Assembly (NCBI GenBank): GCA_963716735.1
Contig: OY970321.1
Coordinates: forward strand, 496,001-560,000
Origin: VRUE01 sp963716735
Lineage (GTDB): Bacteria; Actinomycetota; Thermoleophilia; Solirubrobacterales; 70-9
Reading direction: 5' to 3'
Length of the DNA stretch: 64,000 nt
Below the pieces are notes generated by a model. It had not been told where the DNA came from, did not search any database, and was given only the letters and a program-made list of their open reading frames with translations. The position numbers were made by a program, and so were the translations under genes. Below, piece after piece: positions 1 through 7,218 of the stretch; the stretch's first letter is position 1; the number at the start of each line of letters is the position of its first letter.

Positions 1-237
1 CGGTCCCCGCGCCTGCTTCTTGGTGCCGACGAAGAGCACCGTGCCGCCGCCGCTGGCGAGCTCGCCGGAGAAGCGGCGCGCGTTCTCCAGCAGCGCCTCG
101 GTCTGGATCAGGTCGATGATGTGAATCCCGTCCAGCTCGCCGAATATGTAGCGGCGCATGTTCGGGTTCCAGCGTCGCGTCTGGTGGCCGAAGTGGACTC
201 CGGCCTCCAGCAGCTCTTTGAGGCCTGCCTCTGGCAT
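1..237 (-). CDS. rpsB: 30S ribosomal protein S2 (N-terminal part, cut by window edge)
   Basis: Only the first 79 codons are in the window; the gene continues past position 1. The translation begins MPEAGLKELLEAGVHFGHQT and then shows the S2 landmarks RRWNPNMRRYIFGELDGIHI and the LFVGTKKQA strand. S2 binds late on the small-subunit head-body junction and is needed to recruit S1-bound mRNA. The ATG at 235-237 is preceded by a good ribosome-binding site (AAGGAGA on the minus strand, about 9 nt upstream). It lies downstream of the rluD-like gene on the same strand, separated by 145 bp, and probably has its own promoter. Confidence 0.97.
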   Translation of the reverse strand, partial: MPEAGLKELLEAGVHFGHQTRRWNPNMRRYIFGELDGIHIIDLIQTEALLENARRFSGELASGGGTVLFVGTKKQARGP

Positions 238-367
238 TGTCGAACGGTCTCCTTGGGTTTTGGGTGAAGCCCGGCGCCCTAGCCGGGGACTCGGCCTTGT
301 CAGGCTCAGTCAGGATCCGGGGCGGTCACGACGGGGGTCGGTTTAGGTTTAGAACGGAGGAATTGTA
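238..367 (-). promoter_or_regulatory. rpsB promoter and structured 5' leader
   Basis: This gap separates the rluD-like gene from rpsB. On the minus strand it has a TACAAT -10 box (plus positions 362-367) with no convincing -35. A leader of roughly 115-120 nt follows, and it can fold a CCCGGC/GCCGGG stem (270-275 with 282-287). Such a leader is unusual here, where most genes look leaderless. Autogenous control by S2 is known in other bacteria, but I see no direct match to a named S2 leader motif. Confidence 0.4.
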
Positions 368-382
368 GTGGGGTGCGCCGGG

Positions 383-1060
383 TCAGGCGGTGCGGGCGGC
401 ATCGAGCGCGGCGACTAGATCTACCGGAAGCTCGGAGCGAAAGCTCAGTGCCTCACCGCTGTCGGGGTGGGCGAAGGCGAGCCGATGCGCGTGCAGGAAC
501 TGGCGGCACAGGCCGTACTTCCGCTCACCGCCGTAGGTCGCATCGCCGACAAGGGGATGGCCGATGGCGCCGAAATGGGCACGGATCTGGTGCGTGCGCC
601 CCGTCTCCAGCTTCACCTCGAGATAGGTCTCGGACGCGAGCAGCTCCAGCGCCTCGAAGTGGGTACGCGCCTGACGCGACGCGGCGCCGGATACGGCCAT
701 CCGGTGGCGTTGCCGCGAGGCGCGACCGATCGGCGCGTCGATGGTCCCGGTGCGCGAGCCGAGGCGTCCACCGGCCAACGCCAGGTAGACGCGTTCGACC
801 TCTCGCCGGCGGACCTGCTCCTGCAGGGCAGCATGGGTCGCATCGTCGCGGGCGACGACGAGCAGGCCGCTGGTCTCCTTATCGAGCCGGTGGACGATGC
901 CCGGTCGCTCCGGGTCCGCGCCGCCACCGAGGATCTCCCCCAGCTCGTCGACCAGGGTGGGGCCATGGTGAGAGGGCGCCGGGTGGACGACGAGGCCGGC
1001 CGGCTTGTCGATCACGGCGAGGTGCTCGTCGAGGTGGACGACCTGCAGCTCCGAGCTCAC
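383..1060 (-). CDS. RluA/RluD-family 23S rRNA pseudouridine synthase, short form
   Basis: This is a 225-residue enzyme predicted to isomerise uridine to pseudouridine in large-subunit rRNA. The family signature HRLDKETSGL is at residues 57-66, with the catalytic Asp at 60. The later GRTHQIRAH motif and the C-terminal HAHRLAF are also present. The GTG start at 1058-1060 overlaps the lspA stop as GTGA, the junction used throughout this operon. From this start there is no room for the N-terminal S4 RNA-binding domain typical of RluD and RluC: the reading frame upstream is only an out-of-frame reading of lspA. The exact target uridine cannot be told from sequence. Confidence 0.93.
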   Translation of the reverse strand: MSSELQVVHLDEHLAVIDKPAGLVVHPAPSHHGPTLVDELGEILGGGADPERPGIVHRLDKETSGLLVVARDDATHAALQEQVRRREVERVYLALAGGRLGSRTGTIDAPIGRASRQRHRMAVSGAASRQARTHFEALELLASETYLEVKLETGRTHQIRAHFGAIGHPLVGDATYGGERKYGLCRQFLHAHRLAFAHPDSGEALSFRSELPVDLVAALDAARTA

Positions 1061-1512
1061 TTCTCTGCCTCGCTGAGGTAGGTCAGCGCCAGCACCATGA
1101 CCCCGAGCGTGATTGCGACGTCGGCGAGGTTGAAGGGCGGCCAGGTGAAGACGTCGACGTAGTCGGTTACGGCCCCGGCCCGCACACGATCGGCGAGGTT
1201 GCCGAAGGCGCCGCCGGCGAGCAGCCCGACAGCGACCCACATCCAGGGCCGGGTCGGGTTGCGGGCGAAGAGGACGCCGACGAAGAGCAGCGCCACGATC
1301 GTGAGAACGACCAGCGCCGCGCCGCCGCCGCTGGCGAGGCCGAACGCGACGCCGCGGTTGTGGACGAGAGTGAAGCCGAGCGGGCCGAGGATGTCGACAT
1401 GCTCACCGGGGACGAGGTTGCCCTCGATCAGCGCCTTGGCACCCTGATCGAGGGCGATGACGAGAAGGCAGAGCGCGCCCGCGCGGACCCAAGCGCGTCG
1501 GGAGGCGCTCAC
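1057..1512 (-). CDS. lspA: Lipoprotein signal peptidase (signal peptidase II)
   Basis: LspA is a four-helix inner-membrane aspartyl protease that cleaves the signal peptide of diacylglyceryl-modified prolipoproteins. The protein is 151 residues, normal for the family. Conserved features are HNRGVAFG (51-58), GNLADR (104-109), VTDYVD with the predicted catalytic Asp117, and FNLADV with the second Asp at about 131. Hydrophobic segments lie near residues 10-23, 65-83, 92-105 and 133-146. The GTG start at 1510-1512 overlaps the yggT stop (GTGA), and its own stop overlaps the rluD-like start, so the three are probably translationally coupled. Confidence 0.96.
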   Translation of the reverse strand: MSASRRAWVRAGALCLLVIALDQGAKALIEGNLVPGEHVDILGPLGFTLVHNRGVAFGLASGGGAALVVLTIVALLFVGVLFARNPTRPWMWVAVGLLAGGAFGNLADRVRAGAVTDYVDVFTWPPFNLADVAITLGVMVLALTYLSEAEK

Positions 1513-1808
1513 CCGGCGATCAGGGCGACGACGATGCCGCGCAGGATGTAGAGCACGATGATGCCGATCATCGGGCTGAGGTCGAGCCCGAAGCCGCCTC
1601 CCCCGATCGGCGGGATGATGCGGCGGAAGAGGTTGAGGTAGGGATCGGTGGTCTCGGAGATGAAGTCGAGCACGGCCCGCAGCGTCGGGTTGTAGGGCAT
1701 GCGCGGGATCCACGACATCAGCACCCGGATCAGGATCAGGATGATGTAGACGAGGAAGAGCGCGCCGACGTAGTCGGCTACGTCTCCCCGGGCGATCGCA
1801 AGCAGCAT
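1509..1808 (-). CDS. YggT family integral membrane protein
   Basis: A 99-residue YggT-family protein with two hydrophobic halves (about residues 10-30 and 78-98). They flank the conserved IPRMPYNP...DPYLNLFRRIIPP segment. YggT proteins commonly sit between proC/sepF and division or lipoprotein genes, and a role in division or osmotic adaptation has been suggested for relatives; the function is not settled. The ATG at 1806-1808 shares a base with the proC stop (TGATG). An in-frame GTG lies one codon upstream. The gene is embedded in the sepF-proC-yggT-lspA run, which supports a cell-envelope role. Confidence 0.9.
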   Translation of the reverse strand: MLLAIARGDVADYVGALFLVYIILILIRVLMSWIPRMPYNPTLRAVLDFISETTDPYLNLFRRIIPPIGGGGFGLDLSPMIGIIVLYILRGIVVALIAG

Positions 1809-2548
1809 CACCCGCGCATTCTCTCCAACGAGGCGCGAACGGCAGCTTCGAAGGCAGCGCGTGCCCCTTCGCGATCGAGTGCTTCCAATCCGGCTTCCGT
1901 GCTACCACCCGGCGAGGTGACGGAGACGCGGACATCGGCTGGGCGACGGATGCGCATCAGCGATCCAGCACCCGCGGCGGCCTCGACGACCAGTTTTTCG
2001 ACCAGACCTCGGTCCAAGCCCTCGCTAACGCCGGCCTCGGCGAGCGCCTCCGCGAGCAAGGCGAAATACGCCGGCGAACAGGCCATCAACGCGGTGGCAA
2101 CGTCGAATTGCGAGTCGGGCAGCTCGACGACAGCCCCGAGAGCTTTCAGCTTCTCTCGAACCTCGGGGCTGAACTCCCCGGCGATGCAAAGAACCCCGCC
2201 GCCCACCTCGACCGCGACGTTGGGCATGACCCGCCCCACTTTGGCGTTGGGAAAGGCGTTTTCGACTTTCTCCAGCGAGGTGGCGCCCAATATCGAGATG
2301 ACCGACCTCGCGGCGGTCAGTTCGCCGGCTGCTTGCTGAAGAGCAGCTGGCTTCACCGCCAGGACGACGACGTCGGCTCGCTCCGCCAGCTCCCCGTTGG
2401 ACCCGACAGCCTCGCCACCAAGCTCCTCGGCCAGCATGAGAGCCCTATCGGAGTCCGGATCGAAGAACAGCATCTGCTCCCACTGCCCGACCCAGCCCCT
2501 GGCAATGGCCGCAGCCATGTTCCCCGAACCACAGAATCCAACGATCAT
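1808..2548 (-). CDS. proC: Pyrroline-5-carboxylate reductase
   Basis: ProC reduces 1-pyrroline-5-carboxylate to proline with NAD(P)H in the cytosol. The 246-residue protein begins with a Rossmann dinucleotide-binding loop, VGFCGSGNMAAAI. It carries the family's VVLAVKPAALQQ strand and the C-terminal SPGGSTEAGLEAL motif that forms the substrate site. The start at 2546-2548 is set by a TAGGCT box ending 7 nt upstream, which suggests a leaderless transcript. sepF lies immediately upstream in transcription order, only 48 bp away, so proC may be read both with sepF and from its own promoter. Confidence 0.96.
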   Translation of the reverse strand: MIVGFCGSGNMAAAIARGWVGQWEQMLFFDPDSDRALMLAEELGGEAVGSNGELAERADVVVLAVKPAALQQAAGELTAARSVISILGATSLEKVENAFPNAKVGRVMPNVAVEVGGGVLCIAGEFSPEVREKLKALGAVVELPDSQFDVATALMACSPAYFALLAEALAEAGVSEGLDRGLVEKLVVEAAAGAGSLMRIRRPADVRVSVTSPGGSTEAGLEALDREGARAAFEAAVRASLERMRG

Positions 2549-2555
2549 CAGCCGC

Positions 2556-2561
2556 AGCCTA
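2556..2561 (-). promoter_or_regulatory. Putative leaderless -10 box for proC
   Basis: TAGGCT on the minus strand, with 7 nt (GCGGCTG) between it and the proC ATG. This fits the TANNNT box placed 6-10 nt before the start codon that recurs in this window. No clear -35 is visible. Confidence 0.45.
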
Positions 2562-2596
2562 GTAGGACTGCCGGGTGTGTCCCCCAGCGCTGCGAC

Positions 2597-3133
2597 CTAA
2601 GACTGGTTGAAGAACCCTTTGTCAAGCAATCGTGCCTTCTCCTCGGCGGAGACCTCGACGTTGCGCGGGGTGAGCAGGAAGATCTTCTCTGCGATCCGTT
2701 GCATGCCCCCGTCCAGCGAGTAGGTGAGGCCGGAGCAGAAGTCGATCATCCGCTTGGAGAGCTCGTGATCGGTCGTCTGCAGGTTGAGGATCACCGGTAC
2801 CGACCGCTTGAACTGGTCGGCGACCTGCTGGGCGTCATTGAAGTTGCGCGGGATGACGAGGTGGACTTTGACGTCGGAGTCGTCGCCGACGGGCCGCAGA
2901 GTGCGGGTCCGCGAGGCCGAGATCGGCTCGTCGTCGGCAAAGATGTCGTCGATCTCGTCGCGCCGTGAGCGGCGTGAGGTCGGCAGGCGTCGCACCTGAC
3001 CGGATTCCCGCCGAGCCTCGATCTCCTCTTCGGACGTATCGGGGAAATCTTCCTCGTACTCGTGACCGTACTCGTGCTCTTCCGCCAGTCCGAAATAGAC
3101 CAACGCTTTATGCCAGGTATCTCTTAAAGCCAT
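2597..3133 (-). CDS. sepF: Cell division protein SepF
   Basis: SepF bundles FtsZ filaments and tethers the Z-ring to the membrane through an N-terminal amphipathic helix; it replaces FtsA in actinobacteria. The 178-residue protein has that N-terminal helix region (MALRDTWHKALVYFGL) and a charged, probably disordered linker at about residues 18-85. The SepF core (about 93-165) includes VHLVIPRNFNDAQQVADQF and SVPVILNLQ. The ATG at 3131-3133 lacks a close TANNNT box. A CATAAT -10 candidate at 3176-3181 would give a leader of about 35 nt. The yggS-sepF-proC-yggT neighbourhood is the classic order. Confidence 0.96.
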   Translation of the reverse strand: MALRDTWHKALVYFGLAEEHEYGHEYEEDFPDTSEEEIEARRESGQVRRLPTSRRSRRDEIDDIFADDEPISASRTRTLRPVGDDSDVKVHLVIPRNFNDAQQVADQFKRSVPVILNLQTTDHELSKRMIDFCSGLTYSLDGGMQRIAEKIFLLTPRNVEVSAEEKARLLDKGFFNQS

Positions 3134-3198
3134 GTTTCGGGGTCTTTCTGCTCTGACGGCGCTATTCCTCTACCGATTATGGCTCCTCGGGCGGGTGG

Positions 3199-3254
3199 CA
3201 CGAGGGGAGGGGGTGTTCGGACGGGTGAGTCCGCTAACACCCCCTCCCCTCGTG
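3199..3254. repeat. Long perfect hairpin between yggS and sepF
   Basis: A perfect 19-bp inverted repeat: the left arm is 3199-3217 and the right arm 3236-3254. The 18-nt centre can itself form a 5-bp stem (CGGAC 3218-3222 with GTCCG 3229-3233). No T-run follows on either strand, so it is not a classical intrinsic terminator. It sits in the 143-bp gap just upstream of a possible sepF -10 box (CATAAT, 3176-3181). It could act as a terminator after yggS, an RNA processing or stability element, or a binding site controlling sepF. Confidence 0.75.
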
Positions 3255-3276
3255 ACAGGACCCGTCCGCCGAAAAC

Positions 3277-3909
3277 TCATATGTAGAGGGCAGTCCCAAG
3301 CCTGATTATCGTCGCCCCCTCCTCGACCGCGACGGGCCAGTCCTGCGAGGTGCCCATCGAGAGCCGCGTCAAGCCGTGGCTCTCGGCGAGCTCGGCGAGG
3401 CGGGCGAAATGAGGTCGCGAGTCCTCCGGATCGGTGCTGAATGGCGGCATCGTCATCAGCCCCGCGACCCGCACCGGACAGCGCTCGATGAAAGCGCCGA
3501 GCTCCGCCGGGGAAACGCCGCCCTTGCCCTCCTCGCCGGCGACGTTGACCTCGACCAGGACTTCGATCTGGGGGTCGCCGTGGCGGCCCAGCTGCTCCAG
3601 CACGGACTCGGAGGCGATTGAGTGGATCAGGCGACAGAGCGGCAGGATCCGCTTCACCTTGCGGCTCTGCAGGTTGCCGATGAAGTCCCAAGCGAAAGCA
3701 TCGCCCCATTGCGCGTGCTTTTCCTCCAGCTCCTGCTGGCGGTTCTCGCCGACCAGCTCGACTCCCGCCTCAGCGAGCGCGCCCATCTCCTCCCGCGGCA
3801 CGTACTTGGTCGCGGCGAGGATTTCGACTTCTCCGCCCGTCCGCTCGCGCACCTGGTCCAGGTTTGCCGCGATCTTCTCCGGGTCGAGCCCGTGGATCAG
3901 ACCGGGCAC
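3277..3909 (-). CDS. YggS-family PLP homeostasis protein
   Basis: This is a 210-residue single-domain alanine-racemase-fold protein that binds pyridoxal phosphate and buffers the cofactor in the cell; it is not a racemase. The PLP-binding Lys is at residue 35 in LAATKYVP. Further family motifs are GENRQQELEEK, WDFIGNLQSRK and the phosphate-binding SMGTSQDWPVAVEEGATIIR near the C-terminus. The GTG at 3907-3909 is chosen because it lies 1 bp after the pgeF stop and gives the usual N-terminus. The gene is followed by a long hairpin and then sepF. Confidence 0.95.
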   Translation of the reverse strand: MPGLIHGLDPEKIAANLDQVRERTGGEVEILAATKYVPREEMGALAEAGVELVGENRQQELEEKHAQWGDAFAWDFIGNLQSRKVKRILPLCRLIHSIASESVLEQLGRHGDPQIEVLVEVNVAGEEGKGGVSPAELGAFIERCPVRVAGLMTMPPFSTDPEDSRPHFARLAELAESHGLTRLSMGTSQDWPVAVEEGATIIRLGTALYI

Positions 3910-3910
3910 G

Positions 3911-4570
3911 TCAGCTCTCCCCCATCTCGAGCCAGGCGAGGCCCGCCTGCCGCCCGGGGCCTCCGTCTCGGCGGTGGGAGAAGAACAGCCCCTCTTCGCA
4001 GCAGGTGCAGAGACCCGCGGAGGCGACGTCCTCGACGCCGGCCCGCTCGAGCAGGCGGCGGGCGACCTCGGGCAGATCGAGCATCCGCCCGGCGACGACG
4101 CCTTCCCCGAGGCCGTCGAAGGCGTCCAGCACGTCGTCGCCGACTTCGTAGCAGCAGGGTCCGATTCCGGGTCCGATTGCGGCGTGCGTGGCATCGACCG
4201 CGGCGGCACCGCGGGCAACGATGCCGGCGGCCAGCCCCCGCCAGCCGCAGTGGAGCATCGCGATGCCGGCGGGGCCGACCAGGGCAACGGGCAGGCAGTC
4301 GGCGGTGTAGACCAAGCCGATCGGCCCGGCCTCGGTGATCACGTGGCCGTCGACCTCCATCGCTTCCGCGCCGGTTCCGGGATGGAAGGCGAGATTGGCG
4401 CCGTGCACCTGGTGAGCACTGACAAACCGATCGGCGGGGACGTCGAGCGCGAGCGCGAGGGGTAGGTGGCTCTCCTTGATCGAGCCGGCGGAGCGGGTGG
4501 AGAACACGACCATGGCAGCCGGCAGATCGGCTTCCAGCCAGCGAACGCCGTTTTTCTCGCGCCACCTCAT
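3911..4570 (-). CDS. pgeF: PgeF/YfiH multicopper-polyphenol-oxidoreductase-fold protein
   Basis: PgeF (YfiH/DUF152) acts on peptidoglycan-derived or purine nucleoside substrates. E. coli PgeF edits wrong amino acids from UDP-MurNAc, and other members are purine nucleoside phosphorylases or adenosine deaminases. The 219-residue protein has the metal-ligand set expected of the family: His56 in HQVHG, Cys92 in TADCLPV and His107 in LHCGWRG, plus GPCCYEV. It overlaps cca by 4 bp (ATGA) and stops 1 bp before yggS. The cell-wall and division context favours a peptidoglycan quality-control role, but that is inference. Confidence 0.92.
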   Translation of the reverse strand: MRWREKNGVRWLEADLPAAMVVFSTRSAGSIKESHLPLALALDVPADRFVSAHQVHGANLAFHPGTGAEAMEVDGHVITEAGPIGLVYTADCLPVALVGPAGIAMLHCGWRGLAAGIVARGAAAVDATHAAIGPGIGPCCYEVGDDVLDAFDGLGEGVVAGRMLDLPEVARRLLERAGVEDVASAGLCTCCEEGLFFSHRRDGGPGRQAGLAWLEMGES

Positions 4571-5685
4571 TGTGCGCCGCGGGCGCCGGCGAGCGCGGCG
4601 GCCAGCTCCTCGTCACGCCCGCTGAGCTCGCCGTCGAGCTTGCGGTCCAGCGCTACGGCGAGGCCGCGGCCGATGCCCGGCCCCTGTGGCACCCCCGCGG
4701 CGATCAGATCCTCGCCGTCGATCTCGAGCGTGACCTGACTCCACTCCAGCAGGTAGCGGTCGAGCCACTCGGCGCCCATCGCGCGAGCGATGACCTGCTG
4801 CTCAGGATCCGCTCCACGCGCGATACGGACCGCCTCCGACGGCCTCCCGGGGTGCGCCCCGGCCAGCTCCTCGGCCACCGCCCGGGGCCCCAGCGCCGCG
4901 GCAACGACCGCCCGGTCGCGTGGTGCGGTCCCCGCCCATGGCGCCGCGATGAGTAGTCCCGCGACGCGGCCGGCCAGCTCCACGCCATCTTCGTCCAGGT
5001 TCAGCAACCCCCACTGGGCGAGCAGAGCGAAGCCCCGCACGGCCTCGACTTCACCGGCAAGCCGCAGCAGCTCCGCTTCACGGCGGTCGACCGACACCGT
5101 GTTCAGGTCCGTCTGGCTCAAGAGCTCGGCGGTGTCGGGCTCCAGCTCGAAGCCGAGGCGAGCTGCATAGCGCGCGGCGCGCAGCGCTCGGGTCGGGTCG
5201 TCTTCGAAGGAGTGCGGGTGCAAGATGCGCAGCAGGCCGTCTTCCAGGTCCTGCTTTCCGCCATGGGGGTCGATCAGCTCCGGATCGCGACGCAGTGCGA
5301 CCGCCATCGCGTTGATCGTGAAGTCACGGCGGGCGAGGTCGGCGGCGATGCCCGCGGTCGGTTCGACCTCCGGCAACGCACCCGGATGCGGATAGGACTC
5401 GGAGCGCGCGGTGGCAAGGTCGACCTCGTGGCCGTCGAGATGCACCTTGGCGGTGGCGAAGCGCTCGTGCTCGACCACCTCGCCGCCAAGCCGGGCAGCC
5501 AGGGCAGCGGCATCGCCCTCGACGACGATGTCGATGTCGCCTCGCCCGCGCCCGAGGAGGAGATCGCGGACGGCGCCGCCGACCAGGTAGACCGGTTTTC
5601 CCCCCGCCACCTCACGCACCGAGGCCAGCTCGGGATAGGCCCCGTGCAGTGCCTCGCCCAGATCGTCGATCTTCATCTCGGACAT
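4567..5685 (-). CDS. cca: CCA tRNA nucleotidyltransferase / poly(A) polymerase family protein
   Basis: This class II nucleotidyltransferase is predicted to add or repair the 3' CCA of tRNAs. Of its 372 residues, the N-terminal head has the nucleotide-binding GGAVRD (36-41) and the two metal-binding Asp of GDIDIVVEG (49-57). RRDFTINAMA and DDPTRALRAARYAARLGF follow (the flexible loop and neck). The tail has diverged. A-adding and CCA-adding members look alike, so specificity is not certain. The ATG at 5683-5685 has TAGGCT 8 nt upstream; that box overlaps the TAG stop of hisF. A second in-frame ATG lies 3 codons downstream. Confidence 0.92.
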   Translation of the reverse strand: MSEMKIDDLGEALHGAYPELASVREVAGGKPVYLVGGAVRDLLLGRGRGDIDIVVEGDAAALAARLGGEVVEHERFATAKVHLDGHEVDLATARSESYPHPGALPEVEPTAGIAADLARRDFTINAMAVALRRDPELIDPHGGKQDLEDGLLRILHPHSFEDDPTRALRAARYAARLGFELEPDTAELLSQTDLNTVSVDRREAELLRLAGEVEAVRGFALLAQWGLLNLDEDGVELAGRVAGLLIAAPWAGTAPRDRAVVAAALGPRAVAEELAGAHPGRPSEAVRIARGADPEQQVIARAMGAEWLDRYLLEWSQVTLEIDGEDLIAAGVPQGPGIGRGLAVALDRKLDGELSGRDEELAAALAGARGAQ

Positions 5686-5693
5686 CCCAGGCG

Positions 5694-5699
5694 AGCCTA
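5694..5699 (-). promoter_or_regulatory. Putative -10 box for cca, overlapping the hisF stop
   Basis: TAGGCT on the minus strand with 8 nt to the cca ATG. Its first three bases are the TAG stop codon of hisF. The same stop-codon/-10 overlap recurs at menC (45787) and the small ORF at 13725. Confidence 0.4.
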
Positions 5700-6455
5700 T
5701 GCCCGCACGGGGATGCCGGCCGCTGCCAGGTGCTGCTTCGCGTCGCATACCCGGTACTCGCCGTAGTGGAAGATCGAGGCGCAGAGGACGGCGTCGGCGC
5801 GGCCGTCGGCGATCGCCTCGCTGAGGTGATCGAGAGTGCCGGCGCCGCCGGAAGCGATGACCGGCACGGTTACGGCATCCGCAACGGCACGGGTCAGCTC
5901 GATGTCGTAGCCGTCGTTGGTGCCGTCGCGGTCCATGCTCGTCAGCAACACCTCCCCCGCCCCCCGCTCGACCGCCTCCTTGGCCCAGGCGATCGCACTG
6001 CGACCCTCGACCCTCTTGCGACCGCCATTGACGTAGACCCCCCATTCGTCTCCGTCCCGTTTGGCGTCGATTGCGATGACCACGCACTGCGCTCCGAAGT
6101 GGTCGCCGAGCTCGGTCAGCAGCTCGGGCCGGGCAAGTGCCGAGGAGTTGACCGAGACCTTGTCGGCGCCGGCGTCTAGCACCGCCTGCGCATCCTCGAC
6201 CGAGCGGATACCGCCCCCGATCGTGAACGGGATGAAGACGTTGTCGGCGGTGCGGCGAGCCAGCTCGACGATCGTCTCGCGCTTCTCGTGCGAGGCGGTG
6301 ATGTCGAGGAAGACGAGCTCGTCGGCACCCTCCGCGTCATAGCGTTCGGCCAGCTCGACCGGATCGCCCGCGTCGCGCAGGTCGACGAAGTTGGTGCCCT
6401 TGACGACGCGCCCGGCGTCGACGTCTAGGCAGGGGATTACGCGTTTTAGGACCAT
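5697..6455 (-). CDS. hisF: Imidazole glycerol phosphate synthase, cyclase subunit
   Basis: HisF takes ammonia from HisH and converts PRFAR to imidazole-glycerol phosphate and AICAR, linking histidine and purine synthesis. It is a 252-residue (beta-alpha)8 barrel starting MVLKRVIPCLDVDAGRVVKG with catalytic Asp11. The second catalytic Asp is in VVIAIDAKRDG, and phosphate-binding GGGIRS and IASGGAG loops are present. It is separated from hisA by a hairpin and has its own TACGCT box 6 nt before the ATG, so it can be expressed apart from hisZGDBHA. It probably leads the next transcript (hisF-cca-pgeF-yggS). Confidence 0.97.
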   Translation of the reverse strand: MVLKRVIPCLDVDAGRVVKGTNFVDLRDAGDPVELAERYDAEGADELVFLDITASHEKRETIVELARRTADNVFIPFTIGGGIRSVEDAQAVLDAGADKVSVNSSALARPELLTELGDHFGAQCVVIAIDAKRDGDEWGVYVNGGRKRVEGRSAIAWAKEAVERGAGEVLLTSMDRDGTNDGYDIELTRAVADAVTVPVIASGGAGTLDHLSEAIADGRADAVLCASIFHYGEYRVCDAKQHLAAAGIPVRA

Positions 6456-6461
6456 TGGACA

Positions 6462-6467
6462 AGCGTA
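6462..6467 (-). promoter_or_regulatory. Putative leaderless -10 box for hisF
   Basis: TACGCT on the minus strand, 6 nt (TGTCCA) before the hisF ATG and just downstream of the hisA-end hairpin. This suggests that transcription restarts here. Confidence 0.45.
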
Positions 6468-6470
6468 AGG

Positions 6471-6496
6471 GTAGGGCCGAGGTGCCTCGGCCCTAC
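6471..6496 (-). terminator. Hairpin at the end of hisA
   Basis: A perfect 12-bp stem (6471-6482 with 6485-6496) with a 2-nt nominal loop; its arm includes the hisA TAG stop codon. Downstream on the minus strand comes CCTTACGCTT, which is only weakly U-rich. It probably ends or attenuates the hisZGDBHA transcript before the separate hisF promoter. Confidence 0.55.
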
Positions 6497-7218
6497 TTGC
6501 GAAACGCGGCGATGGCCTCGCGAACGGTGAAGCGCTGCTCGTAGAGTGCTCTTCCCACGATGGCCCCGTCGATGTTCGGGGCACTGAGCTGGGAAAGGGA
6601 TTCGAGGTGGGCGAGGGTGCCTACGCCGCCGGAGGCGATTATCAGGGAGCTGGTGGCGGAGGCGATTTCGTTGAGTTGATCTAGGGCGGGGCCCTCCATG
6701 GTGCCGTCGACTTCGATTGCGGTGCAGAGGAATCGGGCTACGCCCCGCTCGCTGAGTGCTGCGACGGCGTCGACCACGCCCTCCTCCCCCGCTTCAGTCC
6801 ATCCCTCCAAGGCGACACGGCCCGCTCGGGCGTCTACCGAGACCACCACTCGGTGGCCGTGTGCTTCCAGCATGGCGTCGAGGAACTCCGGGTCTCGCAG
6901 TGCCGCGGTGCCGATTACGACCCGGTCTGCGCCGGCATCGAGGATTGCCCGCACCGACTGCGGGTCTCGCAAGCCCCCGCCGACCTGAATCGGACAGTCG
7001 ACCGCCGCGGCGATGCGCTCGACGGCATCGAGGTTGCGCGGTTCGCCCGCCTTCGCCCCGTCGAGGTCGACCACGTGCAGGAACTCGGCGCCTTCGTCCG
7101 CCCAGCGCTTTGCGGCGTCGACCGGGTCGGCGTCGTAGGTGGTCTCGCGCTCGTAGTCGCCCTGCAGCAGCCGCACCGCTTGGCCGCCGCGGATGTCGAT
7201 CGCCGGGTAGAGGATCAC
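6493..7218 (-). CDS. hisA: ProFAR isomerase (HisA)
   Basis: HisA isomerises ProFAR to PRFAR, the fourth step of histidine synthesis. It is a 241-residue half-barrel-duplicated (beta-alpha)8 protein with the start MILYPAIDIRGGQAVRLLQG. Asp8 is the catalytic base and the VVSVDARAGRVALEGW segment carries the second catalytic Asp. Phosphate loops are GGGLRD and IASGGVG. It overlaps hisH by 4 bp. Because TrpF homologues exist elsewhere in many actinobacteria, or a dual PriA acts for both reactions, dual His/Trp activity is possible and cannot be excluded from sequence alone. Confidence 0.95.
   Translation of the reverse strand: MILYPAIDIRGGQAVRLLQGDYERETTYDADPVDAAKRWADEGAEFLHVVDLDGAKAGEPRNLDAVERIAAAVDCPIQVGGGLRDPQSVRAILDAGADRVVIGTAALRDPEFLDAMLEAHGHRVVVSVDARAGRVALEGWTEAGEEGVVDAVAALSERGVARFLCTAIEVDGTMEGPALDQLNEIASATSSLIIASGGVGTLAHLESLSQLSAPNIDGAIVGRALYEQRFTVREAIAAFRK

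Noticed and set aside
6471..6496. CRISPR-like or tandem repeats suggested by several hairpins
   Set aside because: The hairpins (3199, 6471, 29464, 48683) do not share sequence and no regularly spaced repeats occur anywhere in the window.
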